Positions 26,190 to 35,309 of a stretch of 64,000 bases of DNA are shown in pieces (position 1 is the stretch's first letter; every line of letters starts with the position of its first letter). This DNA is from a bacterium SCSIO 12696 (lineage in GTDB: Bacteria; Pseudomonadota; Gammaproteobacteria; Pseudomonadales; Porticoccaceae). The notes below the pieces were generated by a model, which was not told the origin of the DNA, made no database searches, and was given only the letters and a program-made list of their open reading frames with translations. The stretch is from assembly GCA_024397955.1 (NCBI GenBank), contig CP073744.1, positions 248,001 to 312,000 of the forward strand, in the 5' to 3' direction. Made by a program: the position numbers and the translations under genes.

Positions 26190-27511
26190 CCACGGTGGAT
26201 ACCGCCCTGATCTCCCTGTGGGGCAAAACCCTGGGGGCGGTAAGCTGGTTGCCTGACAAACAGCTGGCTGTGTTTGAATACGACTCCGACTTTCTGCGCA
26301 GTGGTCTGGAGCCATCTCCCATACACATGGGGGTTGCCAACATCGCTGGCGGCGACGCCATCTTCAGCTTTGCTGGCCTCAATCGAGACACTTACAAGGG
26401 CTTGCCCGGCTTACTGGCCGATTCGCTGCCGGATAAATTCGGTAACAGCATTATTGATGCCTGGTTGGCTCGCAGCGGTCGCCACGCAGCCAGCTTTAGT
26501 CCGTTGGAACGGCTTTGTTACACCGGCTCCAGAGGCATGGGCGCGCTGGAATACCAACCGGCCCTGAGCGGCCGCAACAGCGATCAGTCTGTACCGGTGG
26601 AAGTGGCCGAATTGGTAGAGCTGGCTCAGGCGGTGACCCGTGAACGCAACCAGTTGCAAGTGGAACTGGCGCTGGAAGATCAGCAGCAAAACGCCGACGC
26701 CTTACTGGATATCCTGCGAGTGGGCACATCGGCGGGTGGTGCTCGCCCTAAAGCCGTTATTGCCATTAACGATCAGGGGCAGGTGCGTTCCGGCCAGGTT
26801 GAGGCGCCATCGGATTACGGTTACTGGTTGCTGAAATTCGACGGTGTGGACGACCTGGAATTGGGTAAGCCCAAGGGCTACGGACGCATCGAATACGCCT
26901 ACTACCAGATGGCACAGACGGCGGGCATTTATATGGCCGAGAGCCGGTTGTTGGAGGAGGGCGGCAGAGCCCATTTTTTAACCCGTCGCTTCGACCGCCA
27001 AAAATTGGCAGACGGCTCCGTTGCCAAGCTTCATATGCAGTCCCTCTGTGGCTTGGCTCACTTTGATTTCAATATGCCGGGAGCTTACGGCTACGAACAG
27101 GTATTCGGGGTGATGCGCCAGCTGCGCCTCTCCCGTGCCGATGCAGAACAGCAGTATCGCCGTATGGTATTTAACATACTGGCCCGCAATCAGGATGACC
27201 ACACCAAGAATATTGCCTTTCTGATGGACCACCAGGGTCGCTGGCAACTCTCGCCAGCGTTCGATTTAACCTATGCTCATAACCCGGCGGGCGTCTGGAC
27301 CAGCCAGCACCAAATGACCGTTAACGGTAAACGGGACCATTTTACCCGTGAGGATTTGCTGACCGTGGGCCAATCCATTAGTCTGCCCAGGCCCGCAGAT
27401 ACCATTGATGCAGTTGCCGAGGCATTGTCTCAATGGCCAAAATTTGCCCGTGCTGCGGGCGTGCGGCCAAGCGTTATCAAACAAATTCAGCAGGCCCATC
27501 GCCAGTTGTAA
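26183..27511 (+). CDS. HipA-like serine/threonine kinase toxin
   Basis: Type II toxin, 442 aa, of the HipA family, whose Escherichia member phosphorylates glutamyl-tRNA synthetase and causes growth arrest. The N-terminal HipA domain is seen in SLWGKTLGAVSWL and GLPGLLADSLPDKFGN; the kinase core contains GTSAGGARPKAV (ATP-binding loop), YWLLKFDGVDD, the catalytic motif ARNQDDHTKN with Asp338 and Asp339, and the DFG-like AFDLTYAHNP. All look intact, so the toxin is probably active. It overlaps the antitoxin by 7 nt. The target in this organism is unknown. Confidence 0.92.
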   Translation: MVATVDTALISLWGKTLGAVSWLPDKQLAVFEYDSDFLRSGLEPSPIHMGVANIAGGDAIFSFAGLNRDTYKGLPGLLADSLPDKFGNSIIDAWLARSGRHAASFSPLERLCYTGSRGMGALEYQPALSGRNSDQSVPVEVAELVELAQAVTRERNQLQVELALEDQQQNADALLDILRVGTSAGGARPKAVIAINDQGQVRSGQVEAPSDYGYWLLKFDGVDDLELGKPKGYGRIEYAYYQMAQTAGIYMAESRLLEEGGRAHFLTRRFDRQKLADGSVAKLHMQSLCGLAHFDFNMPGAYGYEQVFGVMRQLRLSRADAEQQYRRMVFNILARNQDDHTKNIAFLMDHQGRWQLSPAFDLTYAHNPAGVWTSQHQMTVNGKRDHFTREDLLTVGQSISLPRPADTIDAVAEALSQWPKFARAAGVRPSVIKQIQQAHRQL

Positions 27512-27525
27512 TTACAGGATTTACT

Positions 27526-27825
27526 ATGGATAAGCAGACTCAAACCGACATAGAGGCGGCGACGTTTCGGCGCTTGCTCAAACACCTTGATAACCACAAG
27601 GAAGTGCAAAATATCGACTTGATGATTCTGGCGGATTTTTGTCGCAACTGCCTGGCCAAATGGTACGCGGCGGAAGCGGAGCAGCGCGGGGAGTCGGTAG
27701 ATTATGAGCAGGCCCGGGAGCGGATCTACGGAATGCCCTACAGTGAATGGAAAGCCAATCATCAAACGCCAGCCACGCCAGAACAAATGGCGGCACTTGA
27801 AGCGCGACTAAACTCCAAGGCGTAG
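27526..27825 (+). CDS. DUF1244 family protein
   Basis: Small (99-aa) soluble protein of a conserved proteobacterial family of unknown function. Characteristic segments are FRRLLKHLDNHKEVQNIDLM, FCRNCLAKWYAAEA and IYGMPYSEWKA. The ATG at 27526 follows AGG by 8 nt; an open frame extends upstream into the toxin gene but has no reason to be used. It lies 14 nt after the HipA-like gene and 2 nt before the permease gene, so may be co-transcribed with either. Confidence 0.9.
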   Translation: MDKQTQTDIEAATFRRLLKHLDNHKEVQNIDLMILADFCRNCLAKWYAAEAEQRGESVDYEQARERIYGMPYSEWKANHQTPATPEQMAALEARLNSKA

Positions 27826-27827
27826 CC

Positions 27828-28544
27828 ATGGGTCAAACATTGCGCGAGCTAACCCTGCTGGACTTGGCCATTGCTCTGGTGCCAGTGGTGATTGTCGGCT
27901 TTATAGCCGCTCGCTGGTTAGCTAACAGTCGTCAGGTGGCCTGGGCTGCAGGGCGGATGCTGTTGCAATTGCTGTTGGTGGGTTACGTACTGCAACACAT
28001 TTTTGCTCAGGATTCCCAGCCTCTGTCCTTGGGCATTTTGCTGTTGATGATTGTTATCTCCAGCGCGATCGCGTTGCGACCGATCCCAAACAAACAGGCC
28101 AATCACTGGTGGGCTACCTTGCTGGCCATTGGCATTGGCGGCAGCGTCAACCTGGCACTGGTGGTGGCGCTGTTCAGCGGTGGCAGTGACTGGCACAACC
28201 CGCATACATTGATTCCCATGGCGGGCATGGTGTACGCCAATTGCATGAACGCCGTTAGTCTGGGTGCCGAGCGTTATGGGTCGGAACTGGAACGTGAGCA
28301 AGGCTTTTTGCAAGCGCGAAACCTCGCATTCGGTGCCGCTATGCTGCCGCAGATTAACTCTCTGTTGGCGGTTGGTCTGGTGTCATTGCCGGGGATGATG
28401 ACCGGGCAAATACTCAGTGGTATTTCCCCACTGGTGGCAGCTCGCTATCAGATAGTGGTGATGTGCATGATTTTTGGCAGTGCTGGCATCAGTACCGCGG
28501 TGTATCTGTGGTGGATGGGCCGCAGTGCGTTGAAATTTGAATGA
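27828..28544 (+). CDS. UPF0014/FetB-like ABC transporter permease
   Basis: Integral inner-membrane protein of 238 aa with about seven hydrophobic segments. It matches the UPF0014/FetB family, whose Escherichia member forms an iron exporter with the ATPase FetA. Recognisable parts are the AWAAGRMLLQLLLVGYVLQ segment, ALRPIPNKQ, MVYANCMNAVSLGAER and LPQINSLLAVGLVSLPGMMT. No ATPase gene is adjacent here, so the partner must be elsewhere or absent. It starts two bases after the DUF1244 stop. Confidence 0.85.
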   Translation: MGQTLRELTLLDLAIALVPVVIVGFIAARWLANSRQVAWAAGRMLLQLLLVGYVLQHIFAQDSQPLSLGILLLMIVISSAIALRPIPNKQANHWWATLLAIGIGGSVNLALVVALFSGGSDWHNPHTLIPMAGMVYANCMNAVSLGAERYGSELEREQGFLQARNLAFGAAMLPQINSLLAVGLVSLPGMMTGQILSGISPLVAARYQIVVMCMIFGSAGISTAVYLWWMGRSALKFE

Positions 28545-28587
28545 AAACTACGAGTCCTGACGAAATTTTTATTTTAGGAAGAGAGCA

Positions 28588-29376
28588 TTGATAAAAATTA
28601 TTGGCGCCGTTATTGGCTTTTTGTTGCTGGGTGGTAGTTTTATAGGCGCTATTCTCGGTTACCTGTTTGCCGGCGGCTTTGAGCGTTTGCAGAACTACGG
28701 CAGCGGCGGCTTTAACCCGTTTACCCAGGGCAACCGTCAGGCGGTTTTTCTGCGCACTGTGTTTTTACTGAAGGGAAAGCTGGCCAAGGCAGATGGCCAT
28801 ATTTCCCAGGCTGAAATAGACCACACCGAAAACTTTATTCGTCAACTGGGCATGTCTGCGGAGCATCGCCAGCAGGCGATTGAATGGTTTAAGCAGGGTT
28901 CTGCGGAGGGTTTTGCCATCCAGCCAGCTCTGCAAGAATTTGTGGCTGCCTGTGGCCATACCCGCAACCTGCCTCAGGTGCTGCTGGTGTACCTGATTGT
29001 GATGGCCATGGCCGATGGGGTGATGGACAGTGCTGAAGAGGCCTTGTTGCGCTCTATTGCTGGCCAACTGGGTTACAGTGAAGCGCAATTTCGTCAGCTG
29101 CTGGATATGACCTTAAACCAGTCCCAGTTTGGCGGTGGTGGTCAGGGTGCAGCCTCGCCATCGGCTTTGGAGGATGCCTACAAAGCACTGGGTGTGCAGA
29201 GCGATTGCAGCGACCAGGAACTGAAACGGGCTTACCGCAAACTGATGAGCCAGTACCATCCCGATAAGCTAATGGGGCAGGGGGTGCCTGAAGATATGCT
29301 CAAAGTGGCCACTGAACAGGCCAAGGATATTCAGGCCGCTTACGACCTGATTAAAAAGAACCGAGGGTTGAAGTAA
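28588..29376 (+). CDS. djlA: Co-chaperone DjlA
   Basis: Membrane-anchored DnaK co-chaperone, 262 aa. It has an N-terminal membrane helix (IIGAVIGFLLLGGSFIGAIL), a TerB-like helical domain (about 60-175) and a C-terminal J domain with the invariant HPD in SQYHPDK, needed to stimulate DnaK ATPase. Start is TTG at 28588 with AGGAAGAGAG upstream. Its stop overlaps the next gene in TAATG. Confidence 0.93.
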   Translation: MIKIIGAVIGFLLLGGSFIGAILGYLFAGGFERLQNYGSGGFNPFTQGNRQAVFLRTVFLLKGKLAKADGHISQAEIDHTENFIRQLGMSAEHRQQAIEWFKQGSAEGFAIQPALQEFVAACGHTRNLPQVLLVYLIVMAMADGVMDSAEEALLRSIAGQLGYSEAQFRQLLDMTLNQSQFGGGGQGAASPSALEDAYKALGVQSDCSDQELKRAYRKLMSQYHPDKLMGQGVPEDMLKVATEQAKDIQAAYDLIKKNRGLK

Positions 29377-30122
29377 TGAAGCTTGGCTCGTTCTTGCTGT
29401 TGCTGATGGCACCGCTATTGCTGAATGCGGAGTCGTTGACATCCGCTGAAAAAAACGCGATTCAACAAGCGCTAAATCACCCCAACCGACCAGCAGCGGA
29501 TAAGACTCGCGACGCCAGTCGAAAGCCTGCGCAATTGCTGGCCTTTTACGGCATCAAGCCGGGTATGCAAGTGGCGGATATGATGTCTGGCGGCGGTTAC
29601 TACGCGGAGATACTGTCCCGTTACCTTGGTGCCGAATCCAGAGTGTATGCACAGAATAACTCCATCGCCCTGGAACGTTTTGCCGACAAGGCCATGGCGG
29701 AACGATTGAACGGCCGCGACCTGAGCAACGTGGTTCGCCTGGATCGGGAGTTGGAACAGCCGGGTTTTCCGGCGGGGCAGTTGGATGTGGTGATGATGGG
29801 TTTGTTTTATCACGACAGCTACTGGATGAATGCCAATCGACAAACGATGAATCGCTCTATTTTTGACGCGCTAAAGCCTGGAGGTGTATTTGCCCTGTGG
29901 GACCACCGTGCTCAACCGGGCAGTGGTGAGCGCGATGTAAAAACATTGCATCGAGTGGATGAACTGCTGGTCATCAAAGAAGTATTGGCGGCGGGTTTTG
30001 TATTGGAAGCCAATGCTGAGTTTTTGGCAAATTCAGAAGATAGCCACACCCTGAATGTGTTTCAGCCAGAGATTCGCGGCAAAACCGACCGCTTTGTATT
30101 GCGCTTTCGCAAGCCGTTATAA
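29376..30122 (+). CDS. Exported class I SAM-dependent methyltransferase-like protein
   Basis: 248 aa with a Rossmann-type methyltransferase core (VADMMSGGGYYAEILSRYLG as the SAM-binding motif I, LDVVMMGLFYHDSYWM and LKPGGVFALWDH), preceded by a typical signal peptide (LGSFLLLLMAPLLLNAES). A methyltransferase in the periplasm would lack its usual SAM supply, so activity and substrate are uncertain; similar exported homologues occur in proteobacteria. It is coupled to djlA by a one-base overlap and probably ends the operon. Confidence 0.85.
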   Translation: MKLGSFLLLLMAPLLLNAESLTSAEKNAIQQALNHPNRPAADKTRDASRKPAQLLAFYGIKPGMQVADMMSGGGYYAEILSRYLGAESRVYAQNNSIALERFADKAMAERLNGRDLSNVVRLDRELEQPGFPAGQLDVVMMGLFYHDSYWMNANRQTMNRSIFDALKPGGVFALWDHRAQPGSGERDVKTLHRVDELLVIKEVLAAGFVLEANAEFLANSEDSHTLNVFQPEIRGKTDRFVLRFRKPL

Positions 30123-30131
30123 AGGACTGAT

Positions 30132-30147
30132 CCCCGCTTAAGCGGGG
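30132..30147. terminator. Palindromic hairpin between convergent genes
   Basis: CCCCGCTTAAGCGGGG is a perfect palindrome lying 9 nt after the methyltransferase stop and 24 nt from the convergent ppk2 end. A GC-rich stem here suits a bidirectional terminator, but no clear T-run follows on either strand. Confidence 0.45.
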
Positions 30148-30170
30148 AGGGCATTCCCCTTATCCTATTT

Positions 30171-31139
30171 TTAACGTCGTTGCTTGGGGTGTAGTGATTT
30201 CCCCAAAATGTGCTCGCTGTTGCCAATCACATGGGCGCTGTGGCCAACAATCAATGGGTCCGGTCCCTTTTCAACCTCTTTGCTTTTGCCGTCGTAGGGC
30301 AGGCTTGCCAGAAAATGCTCCATGGTGTTGAGGCGCGCGCGCTTTTTATCGTTGGATTTAATAATGGTCCAGGGTGCGTCCGCGGTGTCGGTATAGAAGA
30401 ACATGGCTTCTTTGGCCTCGGTGTAATCGTCCCATTTGTTTAACGACGCTTTGTCGATGGGGGACAGCTTCCACTGTTTTAATGGATCATTTTTGCGCGC
30501 TTCAAAACGGCTGGCTTGTTCTTCCTGAGTCACCGAAAACCAGTATTTAAACAAACGAATGCCAGAGCGAGTGAGCATGCGTTCAAGCTCTGGGCACTGG
30601 CGCATAAATTCCAGGTACTGGGTTGGGGTGCAGAAGTCCATCACCCGTTCTACGCCAGCGCGGTTGTACCAGGAGCGGTCAAACAGAACGATTTCTCCGG
30701 CCGAGGGCAGGTGTTTGATATAGCGCTGAAAATACCACTGGGTGCTTTCTGCGTCGGTGGGCTTTTCCAGGGCTACTACTCGGGCACCGCGAGGGTTCAG
30801 GTGCTCCATAAAACGCTTGATGGTGCCACCTTTGCCTGCCGCGTCCCGGCCTTCAAAAATAATCACAATTTTTTCGCCGGTTTCTTTCACCCAGCGTTGT
30901 GCTTTCAGTAATTCGGTTTGCAGGAACACTTTCTGTTTTTCGTAGCGAGAGCGATTTAATTTGGCTTTGTAGGGGTATTCGCCGGTTTCAAAAGAACGGC
31001 GAATGGCCTCGCTGTTGTGGCGCAATTCAGCCAATTGATGAGATCGGTTGGTGGTGTGGCTCGCTTCGGCATTAACGGCCATCTCGGATTCTTTCAAAAT
31101 GGCGTCGTAGTCGTTGGTTTGCTTGTTGGAAGTGTCCAT
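30171..31139 (-). CDS. ppk2: Polyphosphate kinase 2
   Basis: Transfers phosphate between polyphosphate and nucleotides, in most members making GTP or ATP from polyphosphate. 322 aa with Walker A EGRDAAGKGG at about 96-105, the lid region, and Walker B LFDRSWYNRAGVERV. RSGIRLFKYWFSVTQEEQ and SPIDKASLNKWDDYTEAK are diagnostic family segments. The ATG at 31139 (MDTSNKQ) is preferred to a frame that extends into the neighbouring gene. It is the last of four same-strand genes recQ-arfB-PHP-ppk2, 82 bp after the PHP gene. Confidence 0.93.
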   Translation of the reverse strand: MDTSNKQTNDYDAILKESEMAVNAEASHTTNRSHQLAELRHNSEAIRRSFETGEYPYKAKLNRSRYEKQKVFLQTELLKAQRWVKETGEKIVIIFEGRDAAGKGGTIKRFMEHLNPRGARVVALEKPTDAESTQWYFQRYIKHLPSAGEIVLFDRSWYNRAGVERVMDFCTPTQYLEFMRQCPELERMLTRSGIRLFKYWFSVTQEEQASRFEARKNDPLKQWKLSPIDKASLNKWDDYTEAKEAMFFYTDTADAPWTIIKSNDKKRARLNTMEHFLASLPYDGKSKEVEKGPDPLIVGHSAHVIGNSEHILGKSLHPKQRR

Positions 31140-31221
31140 GACAATGATCTCAATGAGGTGAAGTAATCCATTAATTATAGATACCTGAGAGACTTCGAGA
31201 CGGCCGGATGATTGATGCAAA

Positions 31222-32076
31222 TCAACCGAAACCCATGTTTTGTAGCCGTGAAAAAACCGTATTTTCACTGTCAGGCAGGTGGGCGTATTGGCCAATCTCT
31301 GCCCAGTGAGTATCCGGGTGGTGAAAATCAGAGCCGCAAGATGCCAGCAAACCTGTTTGTTGGCAGGCAGCCATCATTGCCTGGGTGTCGGAGGGTACCT
31401 GTTTGCCAGAAGCTACCTCCATGGCTTCGCCACCTAAAGCTTTAAAGTCGTCCAGCAATTGCAGCAGTTTTGTGCGCGTTAATTTGTATTTCAGGGGGTG
31501 AGCCAATACCGCAATGCCACCGGAGGCTCGTATCCAGTGAATCACTTGCTCCATGGTTGCCCAGTGTTGTTTGGCGTCTCCCGGCTTGCCGTCGCCCAAA
31601 TATTTTTTAAACGCTTGCTGAGTATTGGCTACCTGGTTTGTGGACACCAGATACTGGGCAAAATGAGGGCGCCCCAATTGGCTGCCATTGGCGATTTTTA
31701 CAATCTCTTGCAGGGGGCAGTTTAATCCGGCTTTGCTGAGTTTACTGGCGATACGCTCGGCGCGCTGTTGGCGAGCCCGGGTCTGCGCTGTCACTGCTTC
31801 GGCAATAGCCGGGCTGTTCAAATCGATACCCAGGCCAACAATATGCACACCGCGCTTGCGCCACGTGGTGGACAGCTCAATGCCGGGAATCAGGGTTAGC
31901 GGGCATTCCTGTGGGTCGATTTGCGAATAGGCCGCCACGGTATCGTGATCGGTGATGGACAGATGTGTGACCCCAAAGCGGTATGCTCGTTGCACCAATT
32001 GATTGGGTGGTAAAGAGCCATCCGACGCGGTGCTGTGACAGTGGAGGTCAAATTTGATCGCTGCCGGATCCGTCAT
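31222..32076 (-). CDS. PHP-domain phosphoesterase (RNase AM/TrpH-like)
   Basis: Metal-dependent phosphoesterase of 284 aa. The PHP metal site is visible: HCH at 12-14 (DLHCHSTASDG), SITDHDT, a glutamate in IPGIELS, later LAHP and CGSDFH. The closest known family is YciV/Rnm, which acts as a 5'-3' exonuclease maturing rRNA ends and as a 3',5'-nucleotide phosphatase. Its ATG shares one base with the arfB stop (TGATG), so the two are coupled. Confidence 0.9.
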   Translation of the reverse strand: MTDPAAIKFDLHCHSTASDGSLPPNQLVQRAYRFGVTHLSITDHDTVAAYSQIDPQECPLTLIPGIELSTTWRKRGVHIVGLGIDLNSPAIAEAVTAQTRARQQRAERIASKLSKAGLNCPLQEIVKIANGSQLGRPHFAQYLVSTNQVANTQQAFKKYLGDGKPGDAKQHWATMEQVIHWIRASGGIAVLAHPLKYKLTRTKLLQLLDDFKALGGEAMEVASGKQVPSDTQAMMAACQQTGLLASCGSDFHHPDTHWAEIGQYAHLPDSENTVFSRLQNMGFG

Positions 32077-32489
32077 CAGTCGCTCACTTTGCCGCGCATG
32101 GCTTTCACTTTTGATCGTCTTGCCTTGCCGTCCAGGCGACGCTTTTTGGACGCCAGTGTGGGTTTGGTGGCGCGGCGTTTTTTCTGTACCGCGGTGGCCG
32201 CCAGAATCAGTTCTTTCAAGCGGGCGAGGGCGGCATCGCGATTCTTTTCCTGAGTGCGAAATTCCTGAGCTTTGATGACCACAATGCCGTCTTTGGATAT
32301 GCGTTGATCGCGATAATTCAGCAGCCTTTGTTTGTAAAAACCCGGCAGAGACGAAGCGCGAATATCAAAGCGCAAATGAATGGCACTGGAGACTTTGTTG
32401 ACGTTCTGGCCGCCAGCCCCCTGGGCGCGAATGGCGTTAAATTCCAGTTCGTGCTCAGGGATGGTGACCTGGTTTGATACGGTCAGCAT
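32076..32489 (-). CDS. arfB: Alternative ribosome-rescue factor ArfB (peptidyl-tRNA hydrolase)
   Basis: Rescues stalled ribosomes by hydrolysing peptidyl-tRNA. 137 aa: a catalytic domain with the GGQ motif at residues 26-28 ([13 protein letters not shown]) and the basic C-terminal tail ([20 protein letters not shown]) that enters the empty mRNA channel. It overlaps recQ by 7 nt and the PHP gene by 1 nt. Confidence 0.95.
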   Translation of the reverse strand: MLTVSNQVTIPEHELEFNAIRAQGAGGQNVNKVSSAIHLRFDIRASSLPGFYKQRLLNYRDQRISKDGIVVIKAQEFRTQEKNRDAALARLKELILAATAVQKKRRATKPTLASKKRRLDGKARRSKVKAMRGKVSD

Positions 32490-34303
32490 TGGGCGTGCTC
32501 GCGTATGACTTCGAGAAAATCGACGCCAAACTTGTCCAGTTTTGACTGGCCGACGCCGCTGATATTCAGCAACTCCACTTCACTGGTGGGCTGGTATTCC
32601 ATCATCTCCATCAAGGTGGCGTCGTGGAACACCACATATGGCGGTACACCGTTTTCATCCGCCAGTTGTTTACGCCGTTGGCGCAACGCTTCCCACAGTG
32701 CTCTGTCGGCGTCGCTGACGTTGCTGTCAGCGGCTTTGCGCGCGGGTTTGCGCAGGGTTTTTTGCGCCACATCCTGGCGCAACGTCAAAATCACTTCGCC
32801 GCGCAACAGGGGGCGGCTGTGCTCAGTGAGGCGCAGGGCTCCGTAGTGCTCGGCATCGGCCACCACAAAGCCCTGTACCACCAGCTGCCGCAACACCGAG
32901 CGCCACTGGGTTTCGTTTAGGTCAGCACCGATACCAAAGGTGCTCAGTTGCTGATGTTGCCACTGGTGGATTTTGTCGTTCTCCCGACCTCTCAAAATAT
33001 CGATGACATGAGCGGCGCCAAAACGCTGGCCGCTGCGGTATATGGCGGACAATAATTTTTGCGCAGCTTCGGTGCCATCCCAGGTTTGCGGTGGTGTTAA
33101 ACAGGTGTCGCAGTTGCCGCAACGGCCGTCGCCACTGGGGCCCTGATAGTGCTCGCCAAAATAGGCCAGCAGTGAATGGCGGCGGCATTCGGTGACTTCG
33201 CACCAACCCAACAAGCTGTCCAGTTTGCTGCGCTCAATACGCTTTTGTTGCTCTGGAGCCGTTGAGCTGTCCATCATCTGCACCAGTCGAACCACATCTT
33301 GTAGGCCGTAAATCATCCAGGCATCAGCGGCCTCGCCGTCGCGTCCGGCGCGCCCGGTTTCCTGGTAGTACGCCTCCATGCTTTTGGGCAAATCCAAATG
33401 CGCTACAAAACGCACATCCGGTTTGTCGATACCCATACCGAATGCGATGGTGGCGACCATAATAATTGCGTCTTCGCGCAGAAAGCGCTGCAGGTGTTCG
33501 GCGCGCATATCACTGGGCAGACCTGCGTGGTAAGGCAGGGCAGTCAGGCCACGACTACAGAGCCACTGGGCGGTGCTCTCTACTTTTTTGCGCGACATGC
33601 AGTAGACAATGCCACAGTGTTCTTTGTGGGGCAGCAGAAACTTGATCAGCTGTTTTTTAGGGTCGCTTTTTGGGTGTACCTGATAGCGAATATTGCTGCG
33701 ATCAAAGCCACTGATAAAGCTTCGATGATCACAGAGGCCAAGTCGCTGGGGTATTTCTTGCTGGGTACGCGGATCGGCGGTGGCGGTGAGCGCCATACGC
33801 GGTACGCCGGGAAAGTGCTCTGCCAGGGTGTACAGCAACAGGTAATCCTGACGAAAATCGTGACCCCACTGAGAGACACAGTGAGCTTCATCGATGGCAA
33901 TCAGGGAGACGGGTATCTGGCTCAACAGGTTCAATGTGCGCGGCTGCAACAGCCGCTCTGGGGCGATGTAAAGAATATCCAGATCGCCGCAGTGCATTTT
34001 TTCAACCACTGCTTGTTGCTCGCCAGGGCTTTGGGAGGAATTGAGAAACGCCGTATCAAGACCCAGTTGCTGCAGGGCGGATACTTGGTCTTGCATCAAT
34101 GCAATCAGCGGTGATACCACAATGCCCATGCCCGGTCTCAGCAGAGCCGGAATCTGGTAACAGAGGGATTTGCCACCCCCGGTTGGCATCAGCACCAGGG
34201 TGTCAGAACCTTCCAGAGCCGCCTCAATAACCGCCTGTTGCGGCCCACGAAAGGCTTGGTAGCCGTAAATTTCCCTGAGTATGTGCAGTGCTTCGTCGAT
34301 CAT
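32483..34303 (-). CDS. recQ: ATP-dependent DNA helicase RecQ
   Basis: 3'-5' DNA helicase in recombination and repair. About 606 aa: Walker A region TGGGKS at 41-46, the DEAH box ([15 protein letters not shown]), helicase C domain ([12 protein letters not shown]), RQC zinc site cysteines ([15 protein letters not shown]), and a C-terminal HRDC domain ([22 protein letters not shown]). I chose the ATG at 34303 ([16 protein letters not shown]), which matches family length; an ATG at 34324 would add seven residues. No clear ribosome binding site is seen; a TATAAT lies 7 nt upstream of the start. Confidence 0.95.
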   Translation of the reverse strand: MIDEALHILREIYGYQAFRGPQQAVIEAALEGSDTLVLMPTGGGKSLCYQIPALLRPGMGIVVSPLIALMQDQVSALQQLGLDTAFLNSSQSPGEQQAVVEKMHCGDLDILYIAPERLLQPRTLNLLSQIPVSLIAIDEAHCVSQWGHDFRQDYLLLYTLAEHFPGVPRMALTATADPRTQQEIPQRLGLCDHRSFISGFDRSNIRYQVHPKSDPKKQLIKFLLPHKEHCGIVYCMSRKKVESTAQWLCSRGLTALPYHAGLPSDMRAEHLQRFLREDAIIMVATIAFGMGIDKPDVRFVAHLDLPKSMEAYYQETGRAGRDGEAADAWMIYGLQDVVRLVQMMDSSTAPEQQKRIERSKLDSLLGWCEVTECRRHSLLAYFGEHYQGPSGDGRCGNCDTCLTPPQTWDGTEAAQKLLSAIYRSGQRFGAAHVIDILRGRENDKIHQWQHQQLSTFGIGADLNETQWRSVLRQLVVQGFVVADAEHYGALRLTEHSRPLLRGEVILTLRQDVAQKTLRKPARKAADSNVSDADRALWEALRQRRKQLADENGVPPYVVFHDATLMEMMEYQPTSEVELLNISGVGQSKLDKFGVDFLEVIREHAQC

Positions 34304-34393
34304 CGCGGCATTATAGCCGGGCATGGGTGCACAGTTTCCCTATTTGTGTGGGAACGACTAGAATTTTTGCTTGATCAAATCCGGAGAGCCGAC

Positions 34394-35239
34394 GTGAAAA
34401 CCCCCAAACCCGAAAATGCGGTGGATCTGAGCGGTGAAGATATTCACTGGAATCAGGACATCAGCTACGGCCAATACCTGAATCTGGAAAAAGTGCTCAA
34501 TGCCCAGCAGTGCCTGTCTGGCAGTCACGATGAGATGATGTTTATTGTCATTCACCAGGCCTCGGAGCTGTGGATGAAACTGATGATTCACGAGCTGACC
34601 GAGGCCATGGCCTGTGTACAGCGAGACGATTTGGGGCCAGCCATGAAAATGGTGGCACGTATTGCCCGCTGCCAGGAACAGCTGACGTACTCCTGGAACG
34701 TGCTGTCGACCATGACCCCCAAAGACTATCTGAGTTTTCGCGATTCTCTGGGCCAAAGCTCCGGGTTTCAGTCCTATCAATACCGCATGATTGAATTTGC
34801 CCTGGGCAATAAGAACCCGGGTATGGTGGCTGCGCACAAGGAGTTTCCAGAGATTTACCAACAGGTAAACCGCGTTCTCAATGCCCCGAGTATTTATGAC
34901 CTGACCATCCAGCTACTCGCCAGGAGAGGCTTTGATGTGCCCGATGACTATCTACAACGGGACTGGAGCCAGCCGTATACTGCCAGCCCGGCTATTGAGG
35001 CGATCTGGTCGACGGTTTATCGCGACAGTGAACAGTATTGGGAGCTGTACGACTGGGCGGAAAAGCTGGTGGATATTGAGCACCGCTTCCAGACCTGGCG
35101 CTTTGCTCATATGAAGACTGTGGAGCGCATTATTGGTCATCGCCGCGGCAGTGGTGGTACCGGCGGAGTTAGTTACCTGGTGAAAGCCTTGGAGCTGAGT
35201 TTTTACCCGGAGTTGTGGTCGGTGAGAACTGCCCTTTAG
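34394..35239 (+). CDS. kynA: Tryptophan 2,3-dioxygenase
   Basis: Haem enzyme opening the indole ring of tryptophan to N-formylkynurenine, the first step of the kynurenine pathway. 281 aa, typical for bacterial TDO. Signature segments are SYGQYLNLEKVL, HDEMMFIVIHQASELWMKL, FRDSLGQSSGFQSYQYR, and the haem-ligand region RFAHMKTVERIIGHRRGSGG. The GTG at 34394 with GGAG 8 nt upstream fits the usual N-terminus; the open frame extends further upstream into recQ without support. No other kynurenine genes are in the window. Confidence 0.95.
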   Translation: MKTPKPENAVDLSGEDIHWNQDISYGQYLNLEKVLNAQQCLSGSHDEMMFIVIHQASELWMKLMIHELTEAMACVQRDDLGPAMKMVARIARCQEQLTYSWNVLSTMTPKDYLSFRDSLGQSSGFQSYQYRMIEFALGNKNPGMVAAHKEFPEIYQQVNRVLNAPSIYDLTIQLLARRGFDVPDDYLQRDWSQPYTASPAIEAIWSTVYRDSEQYWELYDWAEKLVDIEHRFQTWRFAHMKTVERIIGHRRGSGGTGGVSYLVKALELSFYPELWSVRTAL

Positions 35240-35309
35240 TTTCGGCTATCCGAATGGGCTATAGTTAATACCTGTAGTTAATCATTTGTTTCACCTTGAG
35301 GAAAATATC

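Noticed and set aside
33398..34114. 238-codon open frame on plus
   Set aside because: Antisense to recQ helicase domains; no supporting start signal.
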